DNA from: a virus
Length of the DNA: 36,536 nucleotides
Virus record (IMG/VR): IMGVR_UViG_3300031976_000989
Span: 1-36,536 of that record
Reading direction: 5' to 3' (one strand)
In this document: positions 6,599-13,737 of the stretch, piece after piece
How positions within the stretch are numbered: position 1 is the stretch's first letter
Layout of the letters: each line of letters starts with the position of its first letter
Notes under the pieces: generated by a model
The model's database searches: none
What the model was told of the DNA's origin: nothing
Seen by the model: only the letters and a program-made list of their open reading frames with translations
Program-made: the position numbers and the translations under genes

Positions 6599-7297
6599 TT
6601 AGAGTAGGGACTCTTGCCAGAATACGCGGCCAATAATGCGAATGTCTTTGGCTACTTCGGCGCTTAATTCTTCGTCTGGGTAGTCTTCAGTGTTTTCAGA
6701 CTTAATGCGAAGGCCGTTGAAAGGAAGGCGATATAGATACTTAACTCTTAACATGCCGCCGTGTTCAATGGCGTAAATGCTTCCATCTTTAATTGGTGCT
6801 TTTCGAGTATCGATGGCGATTTGAGCGCCATTTTTCAATACCCTTTCCATTGAGTCGCCAACGACTTTGCAACATGCAACGGAAGAGGCTGGAACTCTTG
6901 CTCTTTCTAGCATTGCTATACTTAGTCGACTTGTTTTTGTTGCACTATCAAGCATGCTTGTAAATCCATTTCCTGCCGCAAACTCAACTTCTTCAAAGAA
7001 TGGTACTTCTACATCATCGTGATGAAGTGGCGTTTGATGTTCGTAAACATCCACTTTGCTGAATCCATCTTGAGAAACATTCGCTTCATGCGAACCATCA
7101 TGTTCACCAGATAGTAACCATCCGGGAGAAGTTTTTAGGAGTTTCGCTAGGTTTAGCAAATTTTGGCCGCTAGGTTTCGTTGCGCCGTGAAGCCATTGCG
7201 ATACGCCACCACTCGACACTCTCATGGCCTTTGTAACGTCCACGCTTTTTAGGCCAAGTTCTTTCATGCGGGATCGGATGCGGTCTGATATTTCCAT
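6599..7297 (-). CDS. cI: CI-like lysogeny repressor with S24 autoprotease domain
   Basis: This 232-aa repressor has an N-terminal helix-turn-helix (residues 5-60, with SVDVTKAMRVSSGGVSQWLHG). It has a linker with the LexA/CI cleavage dipeptide A108-G109 (EFAAGNG), and a C-terminal S24 peptidase domain with catalytic S149 (GDSMER) and K186 (RVKYLYRL). RecA-stimulated self-cleavage would make the prophage SOS-inducible. This differs from P2 itself, whose short C protein lacks the protease. It is divergent from the cro gene, and palindromic operators fill the 80-bp gap. Confidence 0.92.
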   Translation of the reverse strand: MEISDRIRSRMKELGLKSVDVTKAMRVSSGGVSQWLHGATKPSGQNLLNLAKLLKTSPGWLLSGEHDGSHEANVSQDGFSKVDVYEHQTPLHHDDVEVPFFEEVEFAAGNGFTSMLDSATKTSRLSIAMLERARVPASSVACCKVVGDSMERVLKNGAQIAIDTRKAPIKDGSIYAIEHGGMLRVKYLYRLPFNGLRIKSENTEDYPDEELSAEVAKDIRIIGRVFWQESLL

Positions 7298-7314
7298 ATT
7301 AAGAATTCTAAACC

Positions 7315-7360
7315 TTGACTCTCTTAGTTTCTTGAGTTTAAATCTTAGAAAACTAAGATT
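7315..7360. promoter_or_regulatory. Lysis-lysogeny switch: P-early with two operators
   Basis: A perfect 20-bp inverted repeat AATCTTAGAAAACTAAGATT occupies 7341-7360. A weaker copy sits 21 bp upstream at 7320-7339, about two helical turns away. On the plus strand TTGACT (7315-7320) and TTAAAT (7338-7343), spaced by 17 bp, form the early promoter, with the weaker operator between them. The leftward CI promoter must overlap the same region. This is a classic CI/Cro competition layout. Confidence 0.75.
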
Positions 7361-7377
7361 AAGTTAAGGAGGCTAAG

Positions 7378-7575
7378 ATGTTAAAGACAGAAGTAATTAA
7401 GCACTTTGGTAAAGCGAAGCTGATTTGTGAGGCATTGGGTCTTTCTTCCGGCTCCATTTCTCAATGGGGGGAAGTTATTCCCGAGACTCAGGCTTTCCGT
7501 TTAGAACGCCTTACAAACGGCGAACTGAAATATGACCCGTCACTGTATGAGAACAAGCATAAACAAACCGCCTAA
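7378..7575 (+). CDS. cro: Cro-like regulator
   Basis: This 65-aa protein (MLKTEVIKHFGKAKLICEAL, then GLSSGSISQWGEVIPETQAFRLERLTNG) has the helix-turn-helix arrangement of the Cro/YdaS family. It is the first gene rightward of the operators and has a strong TAAGGAGG site. Binding to the CTTAG/CTAAG operators would repress cI and commit the phage to the lytic cycle. The assignment rests on size, motif and position. Confidence 0.85.
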   Translation: MLKTEVIKHFGKAKLICEALGLSSGSISQWGEVIPETQAFRLERLTNGELKYDPSLYENKHKQTA

Positions 7576-7611
7576 CGAAAAATATATTTCATTGTCTGGG
7601 GAGAAAATGAA

Positions 7612-8049
7612 GTGACTCACTTAAATCAAGCCATGCACGACCTTGTTCATAAATCGGAAATGAGCACCACGGAAATATCAGAGACATTGGGCATTGGTCG
7701 CCAAATCCTGACGAACAAAGTCAATCCTGAAAACGAATACAACAAACTAACCGTGCATGAGTTGCACGCTATCCAAGTGTTAACGGGTAACGACGTTGTG
7801 TTACGTGCTATGCAAGCCGAATTTGTCATTAGCGTTTTGAAGGATGCGCCACCGTCCATTCTGGAAGCCATGATTAATCAAGGCAAAGAGATAGGCGACG
7901 TATTCGCCGCGGTGCAAGAAGCCTTAGCGGATAACCATTTGTCCGAGCGCGAACGCTCAAAAATCCTAAAAGAAATCCGCGAGGCGATAACGTCATTGGA
8001 AGTGACCGAGCAAGCCGTTATTGCCCACGGCCGACCATTAGCGGGGTGA
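7612..8049 (+). CDS. Phage regulatory CII-like protein (CP76/YmfL type)
   Basis: This 145-aa protein begins at GTG behind GGGGAGAAAATGAA. It has an N-terminal helix-turn-helix (EMSTTEISETLGIGRQILTN) and the KVNPENEYNKLTVHELHAIQ segment typical of CII proteins of phage 186 and Vibrio K139. The C-terminal part is a helical region. In phage 186, CII activates the promoter that establishes lysogeny. It is second in the early operon behind cro, in line with that role. Confidence 0.8.
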   Translation: MTHLNQAMHDLVHKSEMSTTEISETLGIGRQILTNKVNPENEYNKLTVHELHAIQVLTGNDVVLRAMQAEFVISVLKDAPPSILEAMINQGKEIGDVFAAVQEALADNHLSERERSKILKEIREAITSLEVTEQAVIAHGRPLAG

Positions 8050-8052
8050 GTT

Positions 8053-8190
8053 ATGTATTTCGATTTCACGAAAAAAACAGCAAGGAAAAGACACAACCGC
8101 CGCATGGCCTTGGCCGCTGCATCGGCTGTGTTGGTCACCATCGGAAGCGTGGTGGAAATCACGATGTTAATCAAAGTGGGGTTTTTATGA
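8053..8190 (+). CDS. 45-aa single-pass membrane protein
   Basis: The frame starts MYFDFTKKTARKRHNRRMAL, a basic leader, followed by one hydrophobic segment (AAASAVLVTIGSVV) and a short tail. It starts 3 bp after the CII gene and its TGA overlaps the next ATG. That tight coupling supports it over the alternative reading frame that starts at 8046. No family is recognised. Confidence 0.6.
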   Translation: MYFDFTKKTARKRHNRRMALAAASAVLVTIGSVVEITMLIKVGFL

Positions 8191-8300
8191 AGCGTAGACA
8201 GCGTAATCAATTTTTTATCGGTTTGATGGTCTTTGGCATTTTGAGTGGGGCGGTTGAATTGTTCGCTTTGTGGTACCTGATAAAAGGGATGTGCTCATGA
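8187..8300 (+). CDS. 37-aa single-pass membrane protein
   Basis: The protein starts MKRRQRNQFFIGLMVFGILS, followed by GAVELFALWYLIKG and a short tail, with one membrane span at about residues 9-33. Its start overlaps the previous stop (ATGA) and its own stop overlaps the following start (ATGA), so three small genes are translationally coupled. The function is unknown. Confidence 0.6.
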   Translation: MKRRQRNQFFIGLMVFGILSGAVELFALWYLIKGMCS

Positions 8301-8575
8301 AACGTACATGGCAGCAAGGTGTAAATGCCTATCACGCGGGTGTTCCAGTGGAAGAGGCAAAGGCGGATTTAGAAAACAATATCGAATGGGTAATGGGTTG
8401 GTTTTCCGCTCAATCTGAGGTGCTGGATAAAAAGTATTCAGACCACAGCGCGATTCTAGCGAAGTATGAAAAATCGTTGGATAAGTGGGAAAAGCACATT
8501 GATGAATTGCAAAAGGAAAACAGGCATCTAAAGCAGCAATTGCAAGAAGCCTTATCTGTTCAAACCGTTCACTAA
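8297..8575 (+). CDS. RMF-like small protein with coiled-coil tail
   Basis: This 92-aa protein has an N-terminal segment (QQGVNAYHAG, then NNIEWVMGWFSAQ) that follows the G-x-x-A-x-x-G ... N-x-x-W-x-x-GW pattern of ribosome modulation factor homologues common in phage early regions. It is followed by a charged coiled coil (residues 45-85). I start it at 8297, coupled to the preceding stop, and not at the upstream 8270 ATG. Phage RMF-like proteins may affect host ribosomes; whether this one does is unknown. Confidence 0.6.
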   Translation: MKRTWQQGVNAYHAGVPVEEAKADLENNIEWVMGWFSAQSEVLDKKYSDHSAILAKYEKSLDKWEKHIDELQKENRHLKQQLQEALSVQTVH

Positions 8576-8586
8576 GCGAGGTTTTT

Positions 8587-8871
8587 ATGATGTCAGCAAA
8601 AATAAATCGCATAAATCACCAGTTACGTGAATTGCAAATTAAGCAATTCGAAGCCGTCCAGAAAGACGCAAACGAAATGTATGACTGTGTTGATTGCGCT
8701 TGGGAGGGGAAGAAAAGCCAATTGGGTAGCTGGCTGTTCGGTGGAAAAAGGTTTTGTCCGGAGTGCGGTGATTCGAGATGGCTTGTTACTCGCGCTGAAT
8801 ACAACGAAATGATGCGAGAGGATGACTCATGCAAATTATCACGCCCCTTGAGCTGTCATACGAACAGCTAA
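8587..8871 (+). CDS. Small zinc-ribbon protein
   Basis: This 94-aa protein has an N-terminal helix and then CVDC (34-37) and CPEC (58-61), a standard four-cysteine zinc ribbon. An ATG three bases later is an equally good start (SAKINRINHQL). It belongs to the early operon between the RMF-like gene and the replication genes, and its 3' end overlaps the next ORF by 43 bp. It does not resemble Ogr/Delta closely enough to call it a late activator. Confidence 0.65.
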   Translation: MMSAKINRINHQLRELQIKQFEAVQKDANEMYDCVDCAWEGKKSQLGSWLFGGKRFCPECGDSRWLVTRAEYNEMMREDDSCKLSRPLSCHTNS

Positions 8872-9056
8872 AAGCCATGCTGCGGATTATGCCGCCGCAA
8901 GAGGTGCGCCAGAAAATATGGCGTTCGTGGAAAGAAGAAAAGAAAGTATTAGAGGGTCAGCGCCATGACAGCACAACCAAAAGCATTGCAGAAAGTTCAG
9001 TCCATTTTGTTCACGTTCACGGCGGCGGAATTAAACGTGTTGCGCCTGATCGGTAA
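8829..9056 (+). CDS. Hypothetical small ORF overlapping both neighbours
   Basis: This 75-aa frame (MQIITPLELSYEQLKAMLRI, then MPPQEVRQKIWRSWKEEKK) has a GAGG-type site before the ATG. The first 45 residues look protein-like and lie mostly in otherwise unused sequence. The last 30 overlap the next gene by 92 bp and look like shadow translation. It is likely real, but the overlap makes this uncertain. Confidence 0.45.
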   Translation: MQIITPLELSYEQLKAMLRIMPPQEVRQKIWRSWKEEKKVLEGQRHDSTTKSIAESSVHFVHVHGGGIKRVAPDR

Positions 9057-9534
9057 CCACTGGTCAAAAATGTTTGTCTGTCACGAGATAGATCGTGGCG
9101 GCATTGCGGGCGAATCCTTTATGCGTATTTGGTCGCCAGAATACACGCTGATGAAGTTACGCGAACAGCCTTCTTTTTTATCCAGTTCAGTGGAAAAAGC
9201 GCCTTACTCGTTTGATGGTTTTTTTAATCAAGTGCAGCACCCGCTTTGCTGTTTTGAATTAGACATGCTGATGCGCATGGTAAGGGCCGCGATAACGGGC
9301 GAGCTGGACAAATTCTTGTTACTTGAAAAAGGCGTCATGCGGGACGTGATAGGAAGCCACTTTACCCAGTCTTGGACGGTGAACGGTTCGGCTCATGACT
9401 TGGCAAACAAGATGATTATCTTAGAGAGGGTGGCGGGTTTGTTTGATGGGCATTCGGGGTATGACATTGCCATGCGTGATATTGCTCACAGTTTCCGTGC
9501 ATTGGATGGTGTGGAGGCGATAGAGAATGCTTAG
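8965..9534 (+). CDS. Conserved early-region hypothetical protein
   Basis: This 189-aa soluble, helical protein is preceded by AGAGGGTCAGCGCC before the ATG. No motif is recognised. Its stop overlaps the start of the gpA gene by 8 bp (ATGCTTAG), implying translational coupling and a role linked to DNA replication. Two cysteines in HPLCCFELDMLMRMV stand out but form no known motif. Confidence 0.7.
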   Translation: MTAQPKALQKVQSILFTFTAAELNVLRLIGNHWSKMFVCHEIDRGGIAGESFMRIWSPEYTLMKLREQPSFLSSSVEKAPYSFDGFFNQVQHPLCCFELDMLMRMVRAAITGELDKFLLLEKGVMRDVIGSHFTQSWTVNGSAHDLANKMIILERVAGLFDGHSGYDIAMRDIAHSFRALDGVEAIENA

Positions 9535-11233
9535 TTATTGGAGCTATGAAAAAGAAGAGCATACATATTCTGCGCCAGCGGGTTTTATGTGGCCCTATGA
9601 ATGTGAGGAATGGCGAGCAGAGCAGTTGGAAGGTGTAAGCCCTGAGGACGTGCTGATTTTGCGGGCGCGTCTTGAGGAGTTGGACCAAAACGGCGGTTAC
9701 ATTGTCGCGAATGCTTGGCTTAGCTCTGTTGTTGAGCGTTATCGTTTGCTGAACAAAATATCCATCATGCGTCCTGTTGTAGCGAAAGAGGTTAATCGAT
9801 TGGCGGACGAAGATAGCGACGAAGTGGCTATGGCATGGTTGCGTAAGGTGGTAGGGCGTTTGCATTTTTGTGACAAGGTTATCACAGAATTAGACGGTGA
9901 AGGTTTGCATAAGTGGGCCGAGGAAAGACGCTATAAATTTGAATCTAATCTGTATCGAATCTTTATGGAAGAAGGTAGCGATGCAATGCGACGTTGGATT
10001 GATACTAACTTAAAGGATGTTGGTATTGAATTTGATTGCTGGGGTGATACGGACAAAGTAGCAGGAATGACGGCGCGCATGATCACGCCAGAATGGTGGG
10101 TTAGGCAAGCAAAACGCCAGTGGATTGTGGTCGAACAGGTATTGCGCGAGTGCGGCCAAGTGGAGAAATTTAAATCCCCGTATTTGTCAAACTGGGCGCT
10201 GAATAAAGCCGAAAAACAGAAGGAGAATAACAAGGCGTTTTTGGAAGGGTGGGAGGCTGTCAACAATTTGGGGCAGTCTTTCACGCTGGCTCAATTGTCA
10301 GAAAAAGGCGTCTCTAATTCAGATAATCGATTTGCTGAAATGGTCGTCCGTGCCAAAGGCTTGGAAGAAATATCCGAAGAAGAAGGGCACGACGGTTGGT
10401 TTTTAACATTAACCGCCCCGTCTAAATATCATCCTATTTCGAATGGTCGACGTAACCGTAAATTCTGGCGGGCAGATTGCCCCAGCGTGCGGGAAACGCA
10501 TTTATACATGCTGAACGTATGGGCCAAATTTCGTTCTTGGTGTAAACGCCATGAGATTGATTTTTATGGTTTGCGCACGGTAGAGCCGCACCACGACGGC
10601 ACACCGCATTGGCATTTAATGCTGTGGGTTCACCCTGATCATTCACAAGACTTTTTAAGTGCGTTTTCCCGCTATGCATTGGAAGAAGATGGAAACGAAA
10701 AGGGTGCTCAAAAATACCGCGTAAAAGTCAAAAAGATAGATCCCGCGAAAGGTTCGGCGGTGGGTTATATCGTCAAATACATTTCTAAAAACATCCACGG
10801 TAAACACGTAGACACAGACCACGAAACAGGGCGAAGCGGCACCGATGCGGCTAACCGTATTGTGGGTTGGGCGCGCATGAATCGTATTCGTCAATTTCAA
10901 TTTTTGGGCGGGGCGTCTGTCACCGTGTGGCGTGAGTTGCGCCGCCTCGGCAAAGACAAAGCGCCGACTATTTTTAAAGACATTTACCACGCGGCAAACC
11001 GTCCTGATTATGCGGCGTTCGTTAAGTTGATGGGCGGCGTGTTTGCTGGTCGTAACCAAACACTAAAAACCCATTATAGCGATGGAGAAGAGAACCAATA
11101 TGGCGAAATGGTCAAAACCGTTAAAGGCGTGGCGCGAGGGATTGAAGTGGTTATTACCCGAATTTACGAGTGGACGATTCAGCGCAAGGGGGCTGGATCT
11201 TTAGAGGACGACGAAGTCGTCCCTTGGGAGTAA
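9527..11233 (+). CDS. A: gpA replication initiation endonuclease (HUH family)
   Basis: This 568-aa protein is the rolling-circle initiator, which nicks one strand at the phage origin and stays covalently attached. Motifs seen are WFLTLTAPSKYHP (291-303, strand 1), PHHDGTPHWHLMLW (354-367, with metal-binding H361 and H363) and YIVKYISK (414-421, paired tyrosines Y414 and Y418 as in P2 gpA). It is shorter than P2 gpA (about 760 aa), mainly at the N-terminus. In P2-like phages the origin lies inside this gene, and I could not locate the nick site. A miniature relative is encoded at 4638-5150. Confidence 0.93.
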   Translation: MLSYWSYEKEEHTYSAPAGFMWPYECEEWRAEQLEGVSPEDVLILRARLEELDQNGGYIVANAWLSSVVERYRLLNKISIMRPVVAKEVNRLADEDSDEVAMAWLRKVVGRLHFCDKVITELDGEGLHKWAEERRYKFESNLYRIFMEEGSDAMRRWIDTNLKDVGIEFDCWGDTDKVAGMTARMITPEWWVRQAKRQWIVVEQVLRECGQVEKFKSPYLSNWALNKAEKQKENNKAFLEGWEAVNNLGQSFTLAQLSEKGVSNSDNRFAEMVVRAKGLEEISEEEGHDGWFLTLTAPSKYHPISNGRRNRKFWRADCPSVRETHLYMLNVWAKFRSWCKRHEIDFYGLRTVEPHHDGTPHWHLMLWVHPDHSQDFLSAFSRYALEEDGNEKGAQKYRVKVKKIDPAKGSAVGYIVKYISKNIHGKHVDTDHETGRSGTDAANRIVGWARMNRIRQFQFLGGASVTVWRELRRLGKDKAPTIFKDIYHAANRPDYAAFVKLMGGVFAGRNQTLKTHYSDGEENQYGEMVKTVKGVARGIEVVITRIYEWTIQRKGAGSLEDDEVVPWE

Positions 11234-11238
11234 TGACT

Positions 11239-11538
11239 ATGAAAGCATTAGCGGCTAACGGAAAAAAAGACGTGGTAACAGGGAATGAGGTTAAAGCCAT
11301 AAATTGGAACCAATTAGCAGAACTGGGTTTGATGGCTCGAATCAATCAAGAAGTATTGCACCCGCTAGGATTGGCCGTATCTCGTAATCCAGAAACGGGA
11401 AGTAGTGATCATATTTTTGTTTCTGGTGACGGGGTTTATGAATACTCGGCAGGGATAAAAAGCCAGATTACAAAGCTAACCAATGAACAAGTTGAAGAAA
11501 AATTACTCGCCATGATTGGCGGATCAAGAACCGAATAG
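11239..11538 (+). CDS. Conserved phage protein downstream of gpA
   Basis: This 99-aa protein contains NWNQLAELGLMARINQEVLH and PLGLAVSRNPETGSSDHIFV, a pattern I know from uncharacterised phage and prophage proteins. I prefer the ATG at 11239, 8 nt after GGGAG; an ATG two codons upstream overlaps the gpA stop. It is probably in the gpA operon, and a terminator follows its stop. Confidence 0.7.
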   Translation: MKALAANGKKDVVTGNEVKAINWNQLAELGLMARINQEVLHPLGLAVSRNPETGSSDHIFVSGDGVYEYSAGIKSQITKLTNEQVEEKLLAMIGGSRTE

Positions 11539-11557
11539 CGTGACACGTCACGCTTTT
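11537..11557 (+). terminator. Hairpin terminator ending the gpA transcript
   Basis: AGCGTGA CACG TCACGCT is a perfect 7-bp stem followed by a short T-run. It overlaps the stop codon of the preceding gene. Confidence 0.65.
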
Positions 11558-11585
11558 AAAATTTAACACTGGGGAGTGGTTGAAA

Positions 11586-12053
11586 ATGGCATATGCAGAA
11601 AATACAACAGTAAGCACGGACAAAAGTAGGTCTGAAATAGAGCGGACATTACAAAAATATGGTGCGGATCAATTCATGTATGGATGGGATCAGCAAAAGG
11701 CGGTTATTGGGTTTCGAATGGTAGATAGACAAATAAAATTCATCTTGCCTATGCCGGATAAAAACAGCAAAGAGTTTACAAAGACAGAAACGGGTAAGGC
11801 TCGTGTGCAGTCGGCCGCTCATAAAGTATGGGAACAGGCTTGCCGTCAAAAATGGCGGGCGCTTGCGTTGGTGATAAAAGCAAAGCTTGAAGCGGTGGAA
11901 GCAGGGATTTCCATGTTTGAAGAAGAGTTCATGGCAAATATCGTTTTGCCTAATGGTGGCACGGTGGGGGATTTCATGTTGCCACAAATTAAAGAGGCTT
12001 ATTCGTTTGGGAATATGCCAAAAATGTTGCCAGATTTAAGTGAAGGGGAGTAA
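11586..12053 (+). CDS. Conserved phage hypothetical protein
   Basis: This 155-aa soluble protein ([20 protein letters not shown], then [20 protein letters not shown] and IGFRM) resembles a widespread phage family without known function. The ATG at 11586 is 9 nt after GGGGAG; a TTG two codons earlier is less likely. It opens a second rightward early unit behind a leader that resembles the one at 14500. Confidence 0.7.
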   Translation: MAYAENTTVSTDKSRSEIERTLQKYGADQFMYGWDQQKAVIGFRMVDRQIKFILPMPDKNSKEFTKTETGKARVQSAAHKVWEQACRQKWRALALVIKAKLEAVEAGISMFEEEFMANIVLPNGGTVGDFMLPQIKEAYSFGNMPKMLPDLSEGE

Positions 12054-12058
12054 CACCA

Positions 12059-12340
12059 ATGAAAGTGCATCAATTAAAAATAGATTATGTGTTCTGGCAC
12101 GATCTAGTCAGCGAAAAGAAAACCGCCGAGTTACGCAAAGATGACCGAGGTTACCAGGTCGGTGATGTTCTTGTTTTAAAGGCGTTTGTTTTGGATGCGG
12201 AGGATTACGAACACGAGACGCCAGAGGAAACACGCATAGTCACTCACATTGTCCAAGGCGGGCAATACGGTATAGAGGCGGGTTACTGCATGCTAAGCAT
12301 GGCAAAGCCTGAACATGTTGAAATTAACGTACTGAGATAA
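12059..12340 (+). CDS. DUF3850 / ASCH-like RNA-binding protein
   Basis: This 93-aa protein contains [40 protein letters not shown] and later [12 protein letters not shown]-like elements (here [12 protein letters not shown]). This is the usual outline of the DUF3850 members of the ASCH/PUA superfamily, which are thought to bind RNA or modified nucleotides. It starts 5 bp after the previous gene and belongs to the same unit. Confidence 0.8.
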   Translation: MKVHQLKIDYVFWHDLVSEKKTAELRKDDRGYQVGDVLVLKAFVLDAEDYEHETPEETRIVTHIVQGGQYGIEAGYCMLSMAKPEHVEINVLR

Positions 12341-12349
12341 GGCGGAATC

Positions 12350-12649
12350 ATGAACAACCTAGAAACCACACTAGAACATGCCCAAAAAATCACCCTCGGG
12401 CAGGTAGACAACGGAACGCTTGCTACAGCGGTAACGTGTGCAGAAACGCTGCAAATCGTCAGACACGGCATCGTAGAGAGCTACGTGATACCAAAGCACC
12501 TAATTGATGACCTACTTTTGAAGGTGGCCGTCTTAGAATGCGACAACAAACGCTTACTAGGCGAGCGCGTCGCGGAATCCATAGAGGTACCAAAGCTTTC
12601 TGTTGGGCATTCGTTGAATTTTAAGGAGCTAGTGAAGACTGCTTTCTAA
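12350..12649 (+). CDS. Hypothetical protein with coiled-coil segment
   Basis: This 99-aa soluble protein has a leucine-rich helix near residues 52-75 (DDLLLKVAVLECDNKRLLGE). There is no recognised domain. It is the last rightward gene of the early block. Its 3' end overlaps, tail to tail, a small minus-strand gene by 21 bp. Confidence 0.55.
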   Translation: MNNLETTLEHAQKITLGQVDNGTLATAVTCAETLQIVRHGIVESYVIPKHLIDDLLLKVAVLECDNKRLLGERVAESIEVPKLSVGHSLNFKELVKTAF

Positions 12650-12781
12650 TGCGGAATTCAGCTCGTCTTGGAGCTGTTCTAAATGCTCGACAATGCTGTG
12701 TTGGTTGTCTTCGGGTAGGGTGGAAATATCGGTAAGCGTGATTTGCTTTATTTCGTTGAGTAGTGCGGTTAGACGTTCCAT
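12629..12781 (-). CDS. 50-aa hypothetical protein on the opposite strand
   Basis: The protein starts MERLTALLNEIKQITLTDIS and continues with an acidic amphipathic helix (HSIVEHLEQLQDELNSALES). A good AGGAG site 6 nt before the ATG supports translation. It is convergent with, and overlaps, the end of the 12350-12649 gene. No family is recognised. Confidence 0.5.
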   Translation of the reverse strand: MERLTALLNEIKQITLTDISTLPEDNQHSIVEHLEQLQDELNSALESSLH

Positions 12782-12980
12782 GTGATCTCCTAAATTCAAT
12801 GAGCCCAAATCCTTTGGGTGTTACTAATTTAGCTCAAATGGAAATAATTTCAAGGCACAAATGCAACAGGCACAAACAGCCATAAACACCAGAGGCGTTG
12901 ACAGATTGAAAACCATAGGACTATCATTACCGTGCGTTGGCAAAATCCAGCGTCGGGCTTGGACTCCTGATATCAAAGCG

Positions 12981-13012
12981 GACACACACCGCTTACGCGG
13001 TTTTTTTGTGTC
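12981..13012 (+). terminator. Strong rho-independent terminator
   Basis: ACCGC TTAC GCGGT is followed by seven T residues, and an outer GACACA/TGTGTC pairing extends the stem. It would stop rightward transcripts entering the KilA-N region. The preceding 12782-12980 shows no gene. Confidence 0.85.
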
Positions 13013-13020
13013 TGGCGTAT

Positions 13021-13130
13021 AGCTTCCTGTTATGGGTGAGCTGTGCGGGGCGCATTCGTGCGCGCCAGCCCTTTGACTGGTAGTCCAACCCGTATGGCTT
13101 GCCCACCCTAATTGGACTTAGGGTGAGCAA
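13021..13130 (+). ncRNA. C4-like antisense RNA region upstream of KilA-N gene
   Basis: This GC-rich leader is highly structured. GGGTGAGC (13034-13041) can pair with GCCCACCC (13101-13108). A GC hairpin spans 13048-13066. GTCCAA (13083-13088) is exactly complementary to TTGGAC (13112-13117). TTGCCCACCCTAA and TTAGGGTGAGCAA form a 13-bp stem with one mismatch around that same TTGGAC loop. Short segments complementary to a target just upstream of an antirepressor gene are the hallmark of the C4 RNAs of phages P1, P7 and P4. Identity is from pattern memory and not from a covariance model. Confidence 0.6.
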
Positions 13131-13159
13131 ATACGCAGCTTTCAAAGGATATTAATACG

Positions 13160-13699
13160 ATGGATTATTTAACTACCTTATCTAAAAACATCCGTGTACA
13201 AGACGGACTCTTTTCATTGAATGACCTACATAAAGCTTCGGGAAGTGAGAAGCGCCACGAACCTAATCGATTTATTCGAATAGATAAAACCAAAGGTTTA
13301 ATTGCAGAAATTGAGCGTTGCCCAAATGTGGGTATCGGTTTTAGAGCTGTTAGAGGTGGCTCGAATCAGGGTACTTGGGTTTGCAAAGAATTGGTCTACG
13401 CCTACGCTATGTGGATCAGTGCTGAATTTTACCTTTATGTTATCCGTGCTTTTGACCAGAAGCAAAATCCCAGTCATTCCAAAGCCATTGCGCTAAAGCA
13501 AGATGAGTACATTGCCTCACTTGAACGGCAAGTCATCCAGTACGAAAAACAAATGAACTTGATCCATTCCCACGCCACCTCTATGAAAAAAGAGTTTGCT
13601 GATACCGTCTTTCCTGCTTTAAAAGCCTTAAACTCAAGGCTGTATGGGAATGCTTATGAACGGCTGCATGTGGTACACATGAGTAGTAAGGTTTACTGA
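13160..13699 (+). CDS. KilA-N domain protein, probable antirepressor
   Basis: This 179-aa protein has a KilA-N DNA-binding domain at residues 10-100 (GLFSLNDLHKASG, then GTWVCKELVYAYAMWISAEF). The C-terminal half is helical, with a coiled coil around 115-145. The ribosome-binding site is AAAGGATATTAATACG before the ATG. KilA-N/Ant proteins relieve repression or are toxic to the host when expressed. The structured C4-like leader and the terminator before it suggest that expression is silenced in the lysogen. Confidence 0.88.
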   Translation: MDYLTTLSKNIRVQDGLFSLNDLHKASGSEKRHEPNRFIRIDKTKGLIAEIERCPNVGIGFRAVRGGSNQGTWVCKELVYAYAMWISAEFYLYVIRAFDQKQNPSHSKAIALKQDEYIASLERQVIQYEKQMNLIHSHATSMKKEFADTVFPALKALNSRLYGNAYERLHVVHMSSKVY

Positions 13700-13709
13700 A
13701 AAAAACGCA

Positions 13710-13737
13710 AACGCCCCAATGATGGGGCGCTTTTTTA
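13710..13737. terminator. Bidirectional terminator
   Basis: CGCCCCA ATGA TGGGGCG is followed by six T residues on the plus strand, with A-rich sequence on the other side. It separates the convergent KilA-N gene and the minus-strand membrane-protein gene, whose stop lies in the T-run. Confidence 0.85.

Noticed and set aside
8046-8300. 84-aa reading from 8046
   Set aside because: Only the last 37 codons (from 8187) look protein-like and are coupled to neighbours. The first part is shadow translation of the 45-aa membrane ORF in another frame.
8587-8871. Ogr/Delta late activator
   Set aside because: It has a four-cysteine ribbon, but the sequence and spacing do not resemble Ogr, and the gene lies in the early operon.
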